In this document: positions 52,469 to 61,262 of the stretch, piece by piece
Layout of the letters: each line of letters starts with the position of its first letter
Numbering within the stretch: position 1 is the stretch's first letter
Source: Candidatus Woesearchaeota archaeon
GTDB taxonomy: Archaea; Nanobdellota; Nanobdellia; Woesearchaeales; UBA10216
Length of the DNA stretch: 64,000 nucleotides
Assembly (NCBI GenBank): GCA_016180195.1
Contig: JACPBS010000005.1
Location: 44,262-108,261 of the forward strand
Direction: 5' to 3'
Made by a program: the position numbers and the translations under genes
Notes under the pieces: model-generated
What the model saw: the letters and a program-made list of their open reading frames with translations, nothing else
Database searches by the model: none
Told to the model about the DNA's origin: nothing

Positions 52469-54020
52469 TTAGCTCGTTGAGATCCTGCGGGTCAGGCTTT
52501 TGTTCGGGCTTTTTTTCCTTCCCCTTCAGCTTAGCAGCCGCTATTGCCAGTATTATTATTGCGACTGCCGAAACCCCAAAAATTATCGATATTGTCTTGG
52601 CTTGGTTTATCTCCTTCTTGATGTCAAGGTCCATTGAATTCTCTTTTTCCGGGGCTTCCTCCTTTTTTCTTTCCTGCTTTGTACTTGGTTCTTGCAGGCC
52701 TGAAGTATTGTTGATGGTTATTGAGAATGTTCTTGTGTCAATGAATTTCTGGTAATATTCGCTTTTGTACCTTAAGATTGTGCTTACATTATATGCTCCA
52801 GGTTCCCTTTCGAATTCATAAGCATATTCTTTGTGGCTTAATCCTTCTATTTTTACCTCGCTCTGGTTTCCTGAAATCATCCCTCTCGCATTGAAGGAAA
52901 GGTCGTAGAATGTATGGTTCGAAGGATTTACAATGAATACTGACAGTTTCCCTTTTCCGCTTTCAAAGGAAGTTCTCCCGATCCTGGCATAAAGCTCCTT
53001 GAATGTGATGTTTATGGGAATGTTTGTCTCTATAGAGTCTGTCAGCCCGTCGTATGAAAACCTGGCCGATGCCTTTATCGTGTAATTCCCCGAGAATTGG
53101 GCCAGGACCCTGTTATTGATGGCTATGCTCTCGTTATCCCCCATTTGCCCCTTTAGAATGAGGGTGTTGTCTGTTCTGGTTAGGCTGTTGTCGCTTTTCA
53201 TTATTTTGAGCTCTTTTGGTATGTTTATGGTGAAGTATTCAATGCTTATGTTCTTTTTTGAGCGAAGGTTGAGGTCAATGGGGATCTCTGAACCGAGTTC
53301 TGTTACGGATGATACGTTATGTTCTATCTCAAGGGGGTATGGGTTTACTGTTATTGTTGTTATGGCCTCTTCCCTCGAGTTCCTTTGTCCGTTATGGTAG
53401 TCTATAGTTGCCCTGGAGATGAATGTAAGGTTTTTCAGTGGCCTGACTGTATAGGTGCACTGTACTTTCTCGTTCGGCTCCAGCCTGCCCTTCCATGTTA
53501 TGTTATTGAGCAGGATGTTGCAGTCGGATGTAGTGTACGCGTCGAATTCGCTCGGGAACTGGTCGTAGAATGTCACGCCTTCTGCTTCCTTGTCAGCAAC
53601 ATTCTGGAACACAGTTCTGATCTTGTACTCATGCCCCGTGATCATTGTATCGGAGATGTTCCTCGAGATGTTGATCTTGGCAAGGTTTATTTCAATCAAG
53701 ATAAGCGCCTTGTTTACGACAACATTGTTGAGCGAGTAGTTGTAATGGCTGAAGGAATATCCTTTGAAGCATATGTTATAACCAAGGTCTATCTTGCAGG
53801 TGTTATTCTGGACTATTATTCTTCCTTCATTCGTGTTTGCTATTAGCTTGTCCTCATTAGCAAATTCCACTGTGAAGTTTTTTCCGTCTGGAAAGAGGTA
53901 TTTTGGGCCTTCAAGGACAAATCCATCAAATACCTTTTCAGTATAGGGCACTGCTTCTGCCAGGCCTGTGAAAATGAGTGCTGCTATAGCCATGGACAAA
54001 AAAACGCTTTTTATACCCAT
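52461..54020 (-). CDS. Surface protein with DUF11/CARDB-like domains and C-terminal anchor
   Basis: The 519-residue protein has a signal peptide (about 1-23), a large beta-rich ectodomain with many N-x-S/T sites and repeats such as YKIRTVFQNVADKEAEGVTFYDQFP (DUF11-like), a charged Glu/Lys linker (about 440-470), one membrane helix (TISIIFGVSAVAIIILAIAAAKL) and a basic tail. This is the layout of a glycosylated, membrane-anchored archaeal surface protein. It has its own TATA box at 54038-54051. Confidence 0.85.
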   Translation of the reverse strand: MGIKSVFLSMAIAALIFTGLAEAVPYTEKVFDGFVLEGPKYLFPDGKNFTVEFANEDKLIANTNEGRIIVQNNTCKIDLGYNICFKGYSFSHYNYSLNNVVVNKALILIEINLAKINISRNISDTMITGHEYKIRTVFQNVADKEAEGVTFYDQFPSEFDAYTTSDCNILLNNITWKGRLEPNEKVQCTYTVRPLKNLTFISRATIDYHNGQRNSREEAITTITVNPYPLEIEHNVSSVTELGSEIPIDLNLRSKKNISIEYFTINIPKELKIMKSDNSLTRTDNTLILKGQMGDNESIAINNRVLAQFSGNYTIKASARFSYDGLTDSIETNIPINITFKELYARIGRTSFESGKGKLSVFIVNPSNHTFYDLSFNARGMISGNQSEVKIEGLSHKEYAYEFEREPGAYNVSTILRYKSEYYQKFIDTRTFSITINNTSGLQEPSTKQERKKEEAPEKENSMDLDIKKEINQAKTISIIFGVSAVAIIILAIAAAKLKGKEKKPEQKPDPQDLNELIK

Positions 54021-54037
54021 AATTACGAAAGCCCGGG

Positions 54038-54051
54038 TTTTATATATAAAA
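54038..54051 (-). promoter_or_regulatory. Palindromic TATA box of the surface-protein gene
   Basis: TTTTATATATAAAA is a perfect palindrome centred 25 bp before the ATG at 54020, so the message should be leaderless. It lies in the 41-bp gap after dut. Confidence 0.6.
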
Positions 54052-54061
54052 TTTACTCGGT

Positions 54062-54487
54062 TTATCCGGTGCTTCCGAAGCCGCCTCTTGATTTCCCCAT
54101 GGTTTCCTTTTCTTCCCAGTCGAACTTTCCTATCTTTACGAATACGCCCTGGGCTATCCTGTCCCCTTTTCTTATTATTGCATCCCTGTCTGTATGGTTG
54201 TAAACCTGCACCTTTATCTCGTCATTGTCCCCGCAGTAGTCATTGTCTATTATCCCGATTCCGTGTGGCTTTATGAGGCCGTGTTTTCTGGGGGTTGAGC
54301 TTCTTAGGGCGATCAGGAGCATGTAGCCTTCAGGAGCTTCAACTATTATGTTTCCGGGTATAAGGGCTATCTCCTTTGGCTTTATCACGGTTTCCTCCCT
54401 GCAGAATATGTCAAAGCCAACGCTTCCTTTTGTTTGATAGATTGGCAATGGAAGCGACTTGTCTATTCTCTTTATGCGTGCTTTCAT
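54062..54487 (-). CDS. dut: dUTP diphosphatase (trimeric dUTPase)
   Basis: Hydrolyses dUTP to dUMP. The 141-residue protein has the five motifs of trimeric dUTPases: GSVGFDIFC (motif 1), RSSTPRKHG (2), GIIDNDYCGDNDE (3), RKGDRIAQGVFV (4) and RGGFGSTG (5). The active-site Tyr of motif 3 is in place. It ends the nucleotide cluster and directly abuts the SpeD-like gene. Confidence 0.95.
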   Translation of the reverse strand: MKARIKRIDKSLPLPIYQTKGSVGFDIFCREETVIKPKEIALIPGNIIVEAPEGYMLLIALRSSTPRKHGLIKPHGIGIIDNDYCGDNDEIKVQVYNHTDRDAIIRKGDRIAQGVFVKIGKFDWEEKETMGKSRGGFGSTG

Positions 54488-54847
54488 TTAAAACTCCATG
54501 AATTCCGATTTTGTTGCATTAAAGAATTTTTTTGTTGTTTCCACTGCTTTTTTGCTGTCAAAATCCTTGCAAGTATAGATTATCAATGAAACAAATCTTG
54601 AGCTTGTCCAGACATAGACAGAAATCCCTGAATCGATCAGAGGAACAAAAGCGTCATAGCCTTTGTTTTCTTCTTTTCCCTTCCCGCCTGGAGAGAAAAT
54701 TATTGGCTTTCCATATGCCTTCAGTTTAAGGTCTGCCGTTATCTTGCTAAAATAATCCTGAATGGTATTTTTGTCAACAGCTATCGAATAAATCAGTTCA
54801 ATCATCAATCTCTTCCTTGTAACATTGGGCGCCAGGTTTTTCATCAT
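54488..54847 (-). CDS. SpeD-like protein (S-adenosylmethionine decarboxylase fold), altered active site
   Basis: The 119-residue protein matches the small pyruvoyl SpeD fold: RLMIELIYSI, KLKAYGKPIIF, then IDSGISVYVW and SLIIYTCKDFDSKKAVETTKKFF. In known SpeD the segment ESHxxxH carries the Ser that becomes pyruvoyl and a His acid. Here Ser73 remains in an Asp-Ser-Gly context and Tyr78 stands at the His position; Cys93 is kept. It may be a non-classical decarboxylase or inactive. The ATG at 54847 is favoured over the TTG at 54877. It sits between nrdR and dut. Confidence 0.65.
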   Translation of the reverse strand: MMKNLAPNVTRKRLMIELIYSIAVDKNTIQDYFSKITADLKLKAYGKPIIFSPGGKGKEENKGYDAFVPLIDSGISVYVWTSSRFVSLIIYTCKDFDSKKAVETTKKFFNATKSEFMEF

Positions 54848-54889
54848 CAATTTAATCAGCTTAAAGTGGTTGGCCAAGCAAGATTTTTA

Positions 54890-55342
54890 TTACTTCTTGA
54901 TCAGCTTTTCAAGCTCCTTCTGGAAGCTTTCCAGGTCTGCGAATTCGCGGTAGACTGATGCGAACCTTATGTATGCGACCTTGTCCAGGTTTTTGAGTTT
55001 TTTCATCACCAATTCCCCGATTTCCTTGCTGCTTACTTCCTTGCCTTCGCTTTTCCTGATTTCCGATTCTATCTCATCGGCAGCTTTTTCGATGCTTTCG
55101 ATACTTACCGGCCTTTTCTCGCAGGCTTTGTGTATGCCTGCGAATAGCTTTTTCCTTTCGAACTGCTCCCTTCTTCCATCCTTCTTGACAACTGCGATGT
55201 CGATGTTTTCAACGCGCTCGAAGCTTGTGAACCTTTTCTCGCATTTCAGGCATTCCCTTCGCCTCCGGGTTATTCCGACAGCGTCATCATCCCTCTTGTC
55301 AGTTACCTTTGTTTCCGAATAGCCGCAGTATGGGCACCTCAT
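54890..55342 (-). CDS. nrdR: Ribonucleotide reductase regulator NrdR
   Basis: NrdR represses ribonucleotide reductase genes according to ATP/dATP. The 150-residue protein has the N-terminal zinc ribbon (MRCPYCGYSETKVTDKR ... CLKCEKRFTSFERVE) and an ATP-cone (VVKKDGRREQFERKKLFAGIHKACEKRPV). Both parts look intact. It lies in the operon of its expected target, nrdJ, overlapping the adenosyltransferase gene by four bases. Its target may be the inverted repeat at 58784-58815. Confidence 0.95.
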   Translation of the reverse strand: MRCPYCGYSETKVTDKRDDDAVGITRRRRECLKCEKRFTSFERVENIDIAVVKKDGRREQFERKKLFAGIHKACEKRPVSIESIEKAADEIESEIRKSEGKEVSSKEIGELVMKKLKNLDKVAYIRFASVYREFADLESFQKELEKLIKK

Positions 55343-55896
55343 TCCATTTCACCTGTTTCCTGGTGCCTATACACAGGCTCCTTTTCATGTATGCTTGATA
55401 TTCTGTTTTGCAGCACTGCCATTGAATAAAGCAATGATGAGAGCCTGTTGGCATAAGCCAGCAGTTCTTTTCTGAGTTTTAATTTTTTTGATGCGGTTAC
55501 AAGCCTTCTTTCAGCCCTCCTTGATACAGCCCTTGCCAGGTGGATGATTGCAGATCCCTTTGTTCCTCCAGGTATTATGAATCTTTGCTGCTTTCCGGTT
55601 ATTGACTCAATCAGTCTTATGCCTTCTTCTATTGATGATACATGCTTTTTGTTTATGTGGGGATAGACGGGTTGGCTTAGGCCGGATATTTCTGCGCATA
55701 CGGTGTGCAGGTCGTTTTGTATTCGTTCAAGTGTTCTTCTTGTTGGGTTGTCAATGCAGAATTCCGCTGCCAGGCCAAGGATGCAGTTCAGCTCATCATA
55801 TTCCCCTAACACCTCAATGATCGAATCGTCTTTGGATAGTGTTTCCTTGCCTTTTATGCGGGTTTCCCCGAGGTCGCCTGTTTTGTTTGTTTTCAT
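55339..55896 (-). CDS. Cob(I)alamin adenosyltransferase (PduO type)
   Basis: Makes adenosylcobalamin from cob(I)alamin and ATP. The 185-residue protein has the N-terminal TGDLGETRIKGKETLSKDD nucleotide site, EVLGEYDELNCILGLA, IIPGGTKGSAIIHLARAVSRRAERRL and YANRLSSLLYSMAV, all typical of PduO-type enzymes. Placed between the B12-dependent reductase and its regulator, it probably supplies the cofactor for NrdJ from scavenged cobalamin. Confidence 0.94.
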   Translation of the reverse strand: MKTNKTGDLGETRIKGKETLSKDDSIIEVLGEYDELNCILGLAAEFCIDNPTRRTLERIQNDLHTVCAEISGLSQPVYPHINKKHVSSIEEGIRLIESITGKQQRFIIPGGTKGSAIIHLARAVSRRAERRLVTASKKLKLRKELLAYANRLSSLLYSMAVLQNRISSIHEKEPVYRHQETGEME

Positions 55897-56246
55897 CTTA
55901 TAGAGTAGTAGTCAGGGCTTGCTTTTTTTTGTTCCCTTACAATCCTGATCAGCGAATATGTATCGATGCTGATCCTTATCAGGGTTAGTGCGGATTTTTG
56001 CCCCAGGTATATCAGGAACGCGGTGTTAAGCGCCAATATGTTGAGCCCTGCAGCAGCAAGCAGCATGTGAATCCCTGCTGCAACATCAATTCCGCTCGCA
56101 AGGTCTTTTGAGATGAGAATGAATGTTAGCCCTTTTAATGCAAGATAAATCCCTGCGTAAGCAAGTATGCTTTTTGGGATCACGGCTGCAAGCAGCAGTG
56201 ACAAAAACGCGAGCATGTCGAGTATTCCAAGGGTCTTGAACAGCAT
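55893..56246 (-). CDS. Small polytopic membrane protein in the nrdJ operon
   Basis: The 117-residue protein is hydrophobic, with about four predicted helices (LDMLAFLSLLLAAVIP, SILAYAGIYLALKGLTFILI, IHMLLAAAGLNILALNTAFLIYL, then a charged tail). No family is recognised. It overlaps the adenosyltransferase gene by four bases and lies 15 bp downstream of nrdJ. A link to cobalamin or nucleoside uptake is only a guess. Confidence 0.72.
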   Translation of the reverse strand: MLFKTLGILDMLAFLSLLLAAVIPKSILAYAGIYLALKGLTFILISKDLASGIDVAAGIHMLLAAAGLNILALNTAFLIYLGQKSALTLIRISIDTYSLIRIVREQKKASPDYYSIR

Positions 56247-56261
56247 ATCAGCTCACCTTTT

Positions 56262-58745
56262 TTATGTGCATGCTCCCCAACCGCATTCTCGGCAGGATAC
56301 GCAGCCTTCCTTCTTGTCAACATGCTTGCTCTTGCATTCCGGGCATTCCTTGATTTCAGACTTGATTGATGGGGCGCATGAAGGGGCATGGATTGTTTCC
56401 TCTCTTGCCTCTTTTTTCGGCGCAACAAGAACCTGGTCTTTTATTGATGTGTCCCTGAAAACAGTGACGTCCTTGCATCCAAGCTTGTATGCAAGTATGT
56501 AGCTTTTTCTCATGTCGTCTATGGTCGCATCGGCCGGGAAATTATTTGTCTTTGATATGCTGGAGTCAGTCCATTTCTGGAAGGCTGCTAGCGCCCTTAT
56601 GTGGTCTTCAGGGGATATGTCGAGGGCGGTGACAAAGACCTCTTTTATGTTATTAGGTATGCTTTGAATGTCCTGGATCCTTCCGGAATGCCCAACCACA
56701 TCATTCATCATTTCGTCGCTGTAAAGCCCTTCCTTGCGCATTATCTTTTCAAAGATGTGGTCTGCATAGAAAAATCTGCCAACAGCTACGTTTTTTTCAA
56801 ATACGAGGCTGTATATTGGCTCTATCCCTGAACTGCACCCTGCTATCATTGATATGCTTCCTGTTGGCGCTATTACCGTTGTGAAGCCGTTCCTTACACC
56901 TTGCTTTTTCGCTTTTTCAGACACTTCATTCCAGTTGAAGTGCCATTCCTCTTTCCTTTCAAATCCCGCGAATGGCAGAATTCCGTCACTGTAGAAGCTT
57001 TTTTTGTAGTATGGCAGCGGACCCCGTTCCGTGGATTTTTCTATGCTTTTCATTTTGGAATGGTAGTTTACTGTTTCCATAAGGCGTTCCATGAATCTTC
57101 TTCCTTCCTGCGTTTTGTATGATAGTCCAAGCTCGCACATGGCATTTGCAACGCCCATTACGCCCAGCCCGATTTTCCGTGTGTTAAGGCTCATTGATTC
57201 TATCTGCGGGAGTGGATATTTGTTCACATCTATCACGTTGTCAAGGAACTGCGTTGAATCAAGAACGGTCTGTGATAGCCCGTCCCAGTCGAAGTATGCC
57301 TTGCCTTCCTCATCCTCAAGCACGAATGCCGATGCATTGATGCTTCCGAGGTTGCATGGCTCATCCGGGTAAAGCAGGACTTCGCCGCATGGATTTGTCG
57401 TGACAATTGGCCCGAGTGATTCGAGGAACGGGTTGTACTTGTTTACGTGGTCATAGAATATAACCCCTGGTTCTGCGCTTTCCCATGCATGGTATAGTAT
57501 CATGTCGAAGAGCATTCTCGGGTTTACAGTCCTGACTATGTCGCCATTTCTCGGGTTTCTAAGCGGGTAAGGCTCGTTTTTTTCATAATGTTCCCAGAAG
57601 TCAGGCATTATCAGCACTGATATGTTGAAGTTCCTGAGCCCCTTGTTGCCTTCCTTCGAGGTTATGAATTTTTCGATGTCAGGGTGGTTTATGTTGAGGA
57701 TCCCCATGTTCGCCCCTCGCCTGATTCCGCCCTGCTTGACAACCTCTGTCATTGTATCGAACATTCGCATGAAGCTTAATGGCCCGGACGCAACCCCTGA
57801 TGTGGAAGACACGAAATCACCCTCAGGCCTGAGCTTTGAAAAATTGAATCCAGTTCCCCCTCCGGCCTTGTGGATTATTGCTGTGTGCTTCAGCGTGTCC
57901 ATTATGCTTTCCATGCTGTCTTCTATTCCAAGAACAAAGCAGGCGGATCCCATTCCGAGGGGGTTGCCGAAATTTGCAAGTGCAGGGGTATTTGGCATGA
58001 ATTTTTTTGATACCATCAGATTGTAGAATTTTTCAATTGCTTTTTCATGGATGTTGAAGCTGCCCTTTTCAGCCATTTTCAGGATTTCTGTCCATTTTGC
58101 CTTCATCTGGTGTTGGCTGTTCATGCGGTCGTACATCCTTTTGAGGCCTTCCAGATGGTATCTGTTGAGCGGGTATTTTCCGATGCTTATCTTTCCTTCA
58201 AGCGAGGATGGCTCGAATTTCTCATCAGGGTGTTGCGCCTGCCTTGCTTCCTTGTCAAATACCTGCGGTTCGAATATGAGCTCAGGCATTGCAGTGTGCA
58301 CTGCAACCCGTATGAAGAGCTCTTTTGGTGATTCGATCAGCCTTCCTTTCTCATCCTTTCTTAGGTATCTTGCTTTCAGGACCTTGAGTGCATTAAGGTC
58401 AAACGCCTTGTCTACCTCGTCTATTTCTTGTTTTTCAAGAAGCAGCTCCTTTTCTTTTCTTATTTCCGACCTCTTTTGCCTGTAAAGTATGTAAGCCTTC
58501 GCTGTTTTTGCATGTCCCGCTTCTATCAGCACCTTTTCTACAATGTCCTGCACTTCCTCTACTGTCGGGATTGTATTTCCATTCCTTTGCTCCAGTTCGG
58601 CATTTACCTGGTCTGCAAGCTCTGAAGCTGTTTTCCTGTCTTTTCCCCCTACTGCCTGAACTGCCTTGAATATTGCATTTGCAACCTTGTACTTTTCGAA
58701 CTTTACTATTTTCCCGTCCCTTTTTCTTATTTGTCCAAGTGCCAT
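56262..58745 (-). CDS. nrdJ: Adenosylcobalamin-dependent ribonucleotide reductase (class II)
   Basis: Reduces ribonucleotides to deoxyribonucleotides without oxygen. The 827-residue protein has an N-terminal ATP-cone (about 1-95: IRKRDGKIVKFEKYKVANAIFKAVQAVGG), the catalytic barrel with SACFVLGIEDSMESIMDTLKHTAIIHKAGGGTGFNFSKLRP and TTNPCGEVLLYPDEPCNLGSIN, APTGSISMIAGCSSGIEP, and a C-terminal Cys tail (CPECKSKHVDKKEGCVSCRECGWGACT). There is no class I or III partner gene. It heads the operon with the adenosyltransferase, nrdR, SpeD-like and dut genes. Confidence 0.97.
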   Translation of the reverse strand: MALGQIRKRDGKIVKFEKYKVANAIFKAVQAVGGKDRKTASELADQVNAELEQRNGNTIPTVEEVQDIVEKVLIEAGHAKTAKAYILYRQKRSEIRKEKELLLEKQEIDEVDKAFDLNALKVLKARYLRKDEKGRLIESPKELFIRVAVHTAMPELIFEPQVFDKEARQAQHPDEKFEPSSLEGKISIGKYPLNRYHLEGLKRMYDRMNSQHQMKAKWTEILKMAEKGSFNIHEKAIEKFYNLMVSKKFMPNTPALANFGNPLGMGSACFVLGIEDSMESIMDTLKHTAIIHKAGGGTGFNFSKLRPEGDFVSSTSGVASGPLSFMRMFDTMTEVVKQGGIRRGANMGILNINHPDIEKFITSKEGNKGLRNFNISVLIMPDFWEHYEKNEPYPLRNPRNGDIVRTVNPRMLFDMILYHAWESAEPGVIFYDHVNKYNPFLESLGPIVTTNPCGEVLLYPDEPCNLGSINASAFVLEDEEGKAYFDWDGLSQTVLDSTQFLDNVIDVNKYPLPQIESMSLNTRKIGLGVMGVANAMCELGLSYKTQEGRRFMERLMETVNYHSKMKSIEKSTERGPLPYYKKSFYSDGILPFAGFERKEEWHFNWNEVSEKAKKQGVRNGFTTVIAPTGSISMIAGCSSGIEPIYSLVFEKNVAVGRFFYADHIFEKIMRKEGLYSDEMMNDVVGHSGRIQDIQSIPNNIKEVFVTALDISPEDHIRALAAFQKWTDSSISKTNNFPADATIDDMRKSYILAYKLGCKDVTVFRDTSIKDQVLVAPKKEAREETIHAPSCAPSIKSEIKECPECKSKHVDKKEGCVSCRECGWGACT

Positions 58746-58783
58746 TCCATCACCAAATTCATTCCTTTACAATAACTACAACC

Positions 58784-58815
58784 TGTTGGGGTTATGTGTC
58801 CTCTTTAACCCAACA
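58784..58815. promoter_or_regulatory. Inverted repeat in the nrdJ promoter, possible NrdR or other operator
   Basis: TGTTGGG (58784-58790) and CCCAACA (58809-58815) form an inverted repeat with partly matching inner bases. On the minus strand a TATA-like AAATATAAATATG (about 58830-58842) lies just upstream, so the repeat covers the likely transcription start. It does not match the bacterial NrdR box closely. Confidence 0.5.
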
Positions 58816-58854
58816 TCTTGTATTTGCTCATATTTATATTTTATTGTACAAGAA

Positions 58855-60555
58855 TTAATGCGATTTTTGCCTGCTTTTTATCTCGTCAAGATAATGCTGT
58901 CCCCAGGATTTTATTTCGCTGGGCTTGAGATGCTCAATGTAGTTTATTACCTTTTCCCCTCCAAGTATCTGGGGGATTATTACGAAATCAGCCCCTTCAT
59001 CATAAAGCCTTATTGCCTCTTCTTCGCTGTTGCTTGCAACCATTAGGATTGCTTTGTGCTTTTCCTGCTTGACTTTTTTTATAAGGGTCAGGTTTGATGC
59101 GGTGTTGTGCACAACGGAAATTATGATTTTTGCTTGAGAGCTGTTGATCTGGTCATAAATTTCGAGGTTGGTCATGTCGCTGCATATGCAGTTTATACCC
59201 CTGTCGGCGAGCACGTTTATCTTTTCAGGGTTATGGTCTACAACTATGAATTTTTTCCTTTTTTTTGAAAGTCCTGAAATTATCTTTTCGCTCATTCTGT
59301 GCAAGCCGAAAATTATTATGTGATTTTTCATCCTTTCTTTTATGTTGAAGCGTTCCTTCCTGGATTCCTTTCCGAGCCTGTTAAGAAGTCCTGAAAAATA
59401 CTTGTTGTAGAGCGTGTCGTCATATTTTATTATGTAGCTTGTCAATATCATCGTTGTGATTGTCGCGACTATGATCATGGAAAAGGTTGAAGGATCTTTT
59501 ATGTGATTCATGGCTATGCCTTGAGCTGCAAGGACTAGCGAAAATTCACCAACCTGGGCAAGTTGCACGCCTGTGAAGAATGATGTTCTGTTGCTGTATC
59601 CGAATTTTTTGACTATGATGAATATGAGTATCGGCTTTATTATGAGGACTGTTAGCAGGATTATGGCCAATGGAAAAATCGCCTTTTGGAATTGGTCGAG
59701 TACCATGCTCATGCCTAGTGTGACAAAGAGCAGCACTATGAAGAAATCTTTGAGTGGCTTCACGCGGCCAGTTATTTCGTGGCTGAATTTTGTTGTGCTC
59801 AATGCTACGCCTGCGATGAATGCGCCGATCGAATATGAGTACCCTAAAAAGGAGGCGATTGCGGAAAAGAGGAACATTGTGGTAAGTGATGAGATGAATA
59901 TGAGCTCTGCTGAATGGACAGCCTCCTTAAGGAAGAATGGCAGTATCTTGTAGAGGATGTATGAACTTGCGATGAGGATAAAACCCTTCAGCACGAGTAT
60001 CCCGATTGCCGCAATTTGTATGCTGCCTGACATGTTGCTCCCCATGGTTATCATTGAAAGGGCTATGATCGCGATTATGTCCTGTATTATGAGCACTACA
60101 AGAACAAGGCTCCCATGGACAGATTCAAGCTCCATTTGTTCGCCTAATAGCTTTGCGACCACCATTGTGCTTGAGAACGAGACAATCAATGCAATGTATA
60201 CTGACAAGATAAAGTCGAATTTGAGTATGAACACTGAAATGATCAAGCCGATAAGGAATGTTGTTGCCACCTGGAATATTCCTATTATCGAGGATTTTAT
60301 CCCCAGCTGCCTGATGCTGTTGAAGTCCAGCTCCAACCCTATTATGAAGAGCAGGAATGCTATTCCAAGGTCTGAGAATATCTTTACGGTGTTTGGATCC
60401 TTAACCAGATTCAGGGGCAGTATAAGCATCCCGGCAATGACATAACCCAGAATAAGCGGCTGCTTGAGCTTTCCTGCGATTAACGCAAATAGCGTTGCTG
60501 CAATTATCAGCAGGCTTACATCTTTCAGAAAAAATAACCCTTCCAGACTTTTCAC
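58855..60555 (-). CDS. Kef-type monovalent cation/proton antiporter with RCK domain
   Basis: The 566-residue protein has about 12 helices of the CPA2 family (FSDLGIAFLLFIIGLELDF, FSSTMVVAKLLGE, GYSYSIGAFIAGVALS, LAQVGEFSLVLAAQG) and a C-terminal TrkA-N/RCK domain (about 405-540: NHIIIFGLHRMSEKIISGL, FIVVDHNPEKINVLADRGINCICSDMTN). The glycine-rich nucleotide loop is altered to GLHRM. It likely exports K+ or Na+ in exchange for protons under nucleotide control. It is a single gene. Confidence 0.92.
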   Translation of the reverse strand: MKSLEGLFFLKDVSLLIIAATLFALIAGKLKQPLILGYVIAGMLILPLNLVKDPNTVKIFSDLGIAFLLFIIGLELDFNSIRQLGIKSSIIGIFQVATTFLIGLIISVFILKFDFILSVYIALIVSFSSTMVVAKLLGEQMELESVHGSLVLVVLIIQDIIAIIALSMITMGSNMSGSIQIAAIGILVLKGFILIASSYILYKILPFFLKEAVHSAELIFISSLTTMFLFSAIASFLGYSYSIGAFIAGVALSTTKFSHEITGRVKPLKDFFIVLLFVTLGMSMVLDQFQKAIFPLAIILLTVLIIKPILIFIIVKKFGYSNRTSFFTGVQLAQVGEFSLVLAAQGIAMNHIKDPSTFSMIIVATITTMILTSYIIKYDDTLYNKYFSGLLNRLGKESRKERFNIKERMKNHIIIFGLHRMSEKIISGLSKKRKKFIVVDHNPEKINVLADRGINCICSDMTNLEIYDQINSSQAKIIISVVHNTASNLTLIKKVKQEKHKAILMVASNSEEEAIRLYDEGADFVIIPQILGGEKVINYIEHLKPSEIKSWGQHYLDEIKSRQKSH

Positions 60556-60678
60556 CTCTTTTTCGATCTTCCGATTTGCTTATTATTAAATCTTTAGTTA
60601 TGGCAAAGTGCGTTAATAATGGAACTTTCGATATGCAATTTACTAAACATTTTATATTTGTCTGTTGTTATTCCTTAT

Positions 60679-61236
60679 ATGGGTATTGGGGAATTGGTAG
60701 AAGGATTCCAGAGGCTAAAGGACAAGTATAGGCGGCATGCTTTGGTTGCCCTGGCGTTTCTGCTTGTAGTTTTGCTGTTCGGCGCAAGCATAAAGCCTGT
60801 CCTTGTTGTTGTTCTGTTCATAATCCTGGGCTCTTTCTCTACCTTTTACCACAACTATTTCAGGTCCCCGGTTAATTTTGAGCTTGTAAAGCTTTTCACC
60901 ATTGTAGGAAGCGTTGCTTACGGCTCATCAGCAGGGATAATCATAGGCGTGCCTTCGGTTATTATAGGAAGGGCCCTTTCCGGGAGGCTTGATCAGGATA
61001 CATTGACATCCATTGCAGCTATGGTGCTCATAGCTGTCCTTGCCTCAATGTTCAGGACAGCGGATATTACTGTTATCGGAATTATGCTCGTTGTGGTTTA
61101 TTATGTTGTCATCTCTCCATTCATAGTGCTGTTCGGGGAGAACAGGGGCTATGAAGCGGTCTACATCCTGACCAATATTATTTTCAACATGATCCTGTTT
61201 ATAAAGATCGCGCCGTTATTGCTCAACTGGATTTAA
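60679..61236 (+). CDS. Hypothetical polytopic membrane protein
   Basis: The 185-residue protein has about five helices (ALVALAFLLVVLLFGASI, VLVVVLFIILGSF, LFTIVGSVAYGSSAGIIIGVPSVII, LTSIAAMVLIAVLASMF, ITVIGIMLVVVYYVVISPFIVLF). I do not recognise the family. TTTTATATTT at 60650-60659 lies about 25 bp before the ATG at 60679, so this leaderless start is chosen over the ATG at 60619. Confidence 0.7.
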   Translation: MGIGELVEGFQRLKDKYRRHALVALAFLLVVLLFGASIKPVLVVVLFIILGSFSTFYHNYFRSPVNFELVKLFTIVGSVAYGSSAGIIIGVPSVIIGRALSGRLDQDTLTSIAAMVLIAVLASMFRTADITVIGIMLVVVYYVVISPFIVLFGENRGYEAVYILTNIIFNMILFIKIAPLLLNWI

Positions 61237-61262
61237 TATTCTTTCACAAATGCGCCTAAGTC

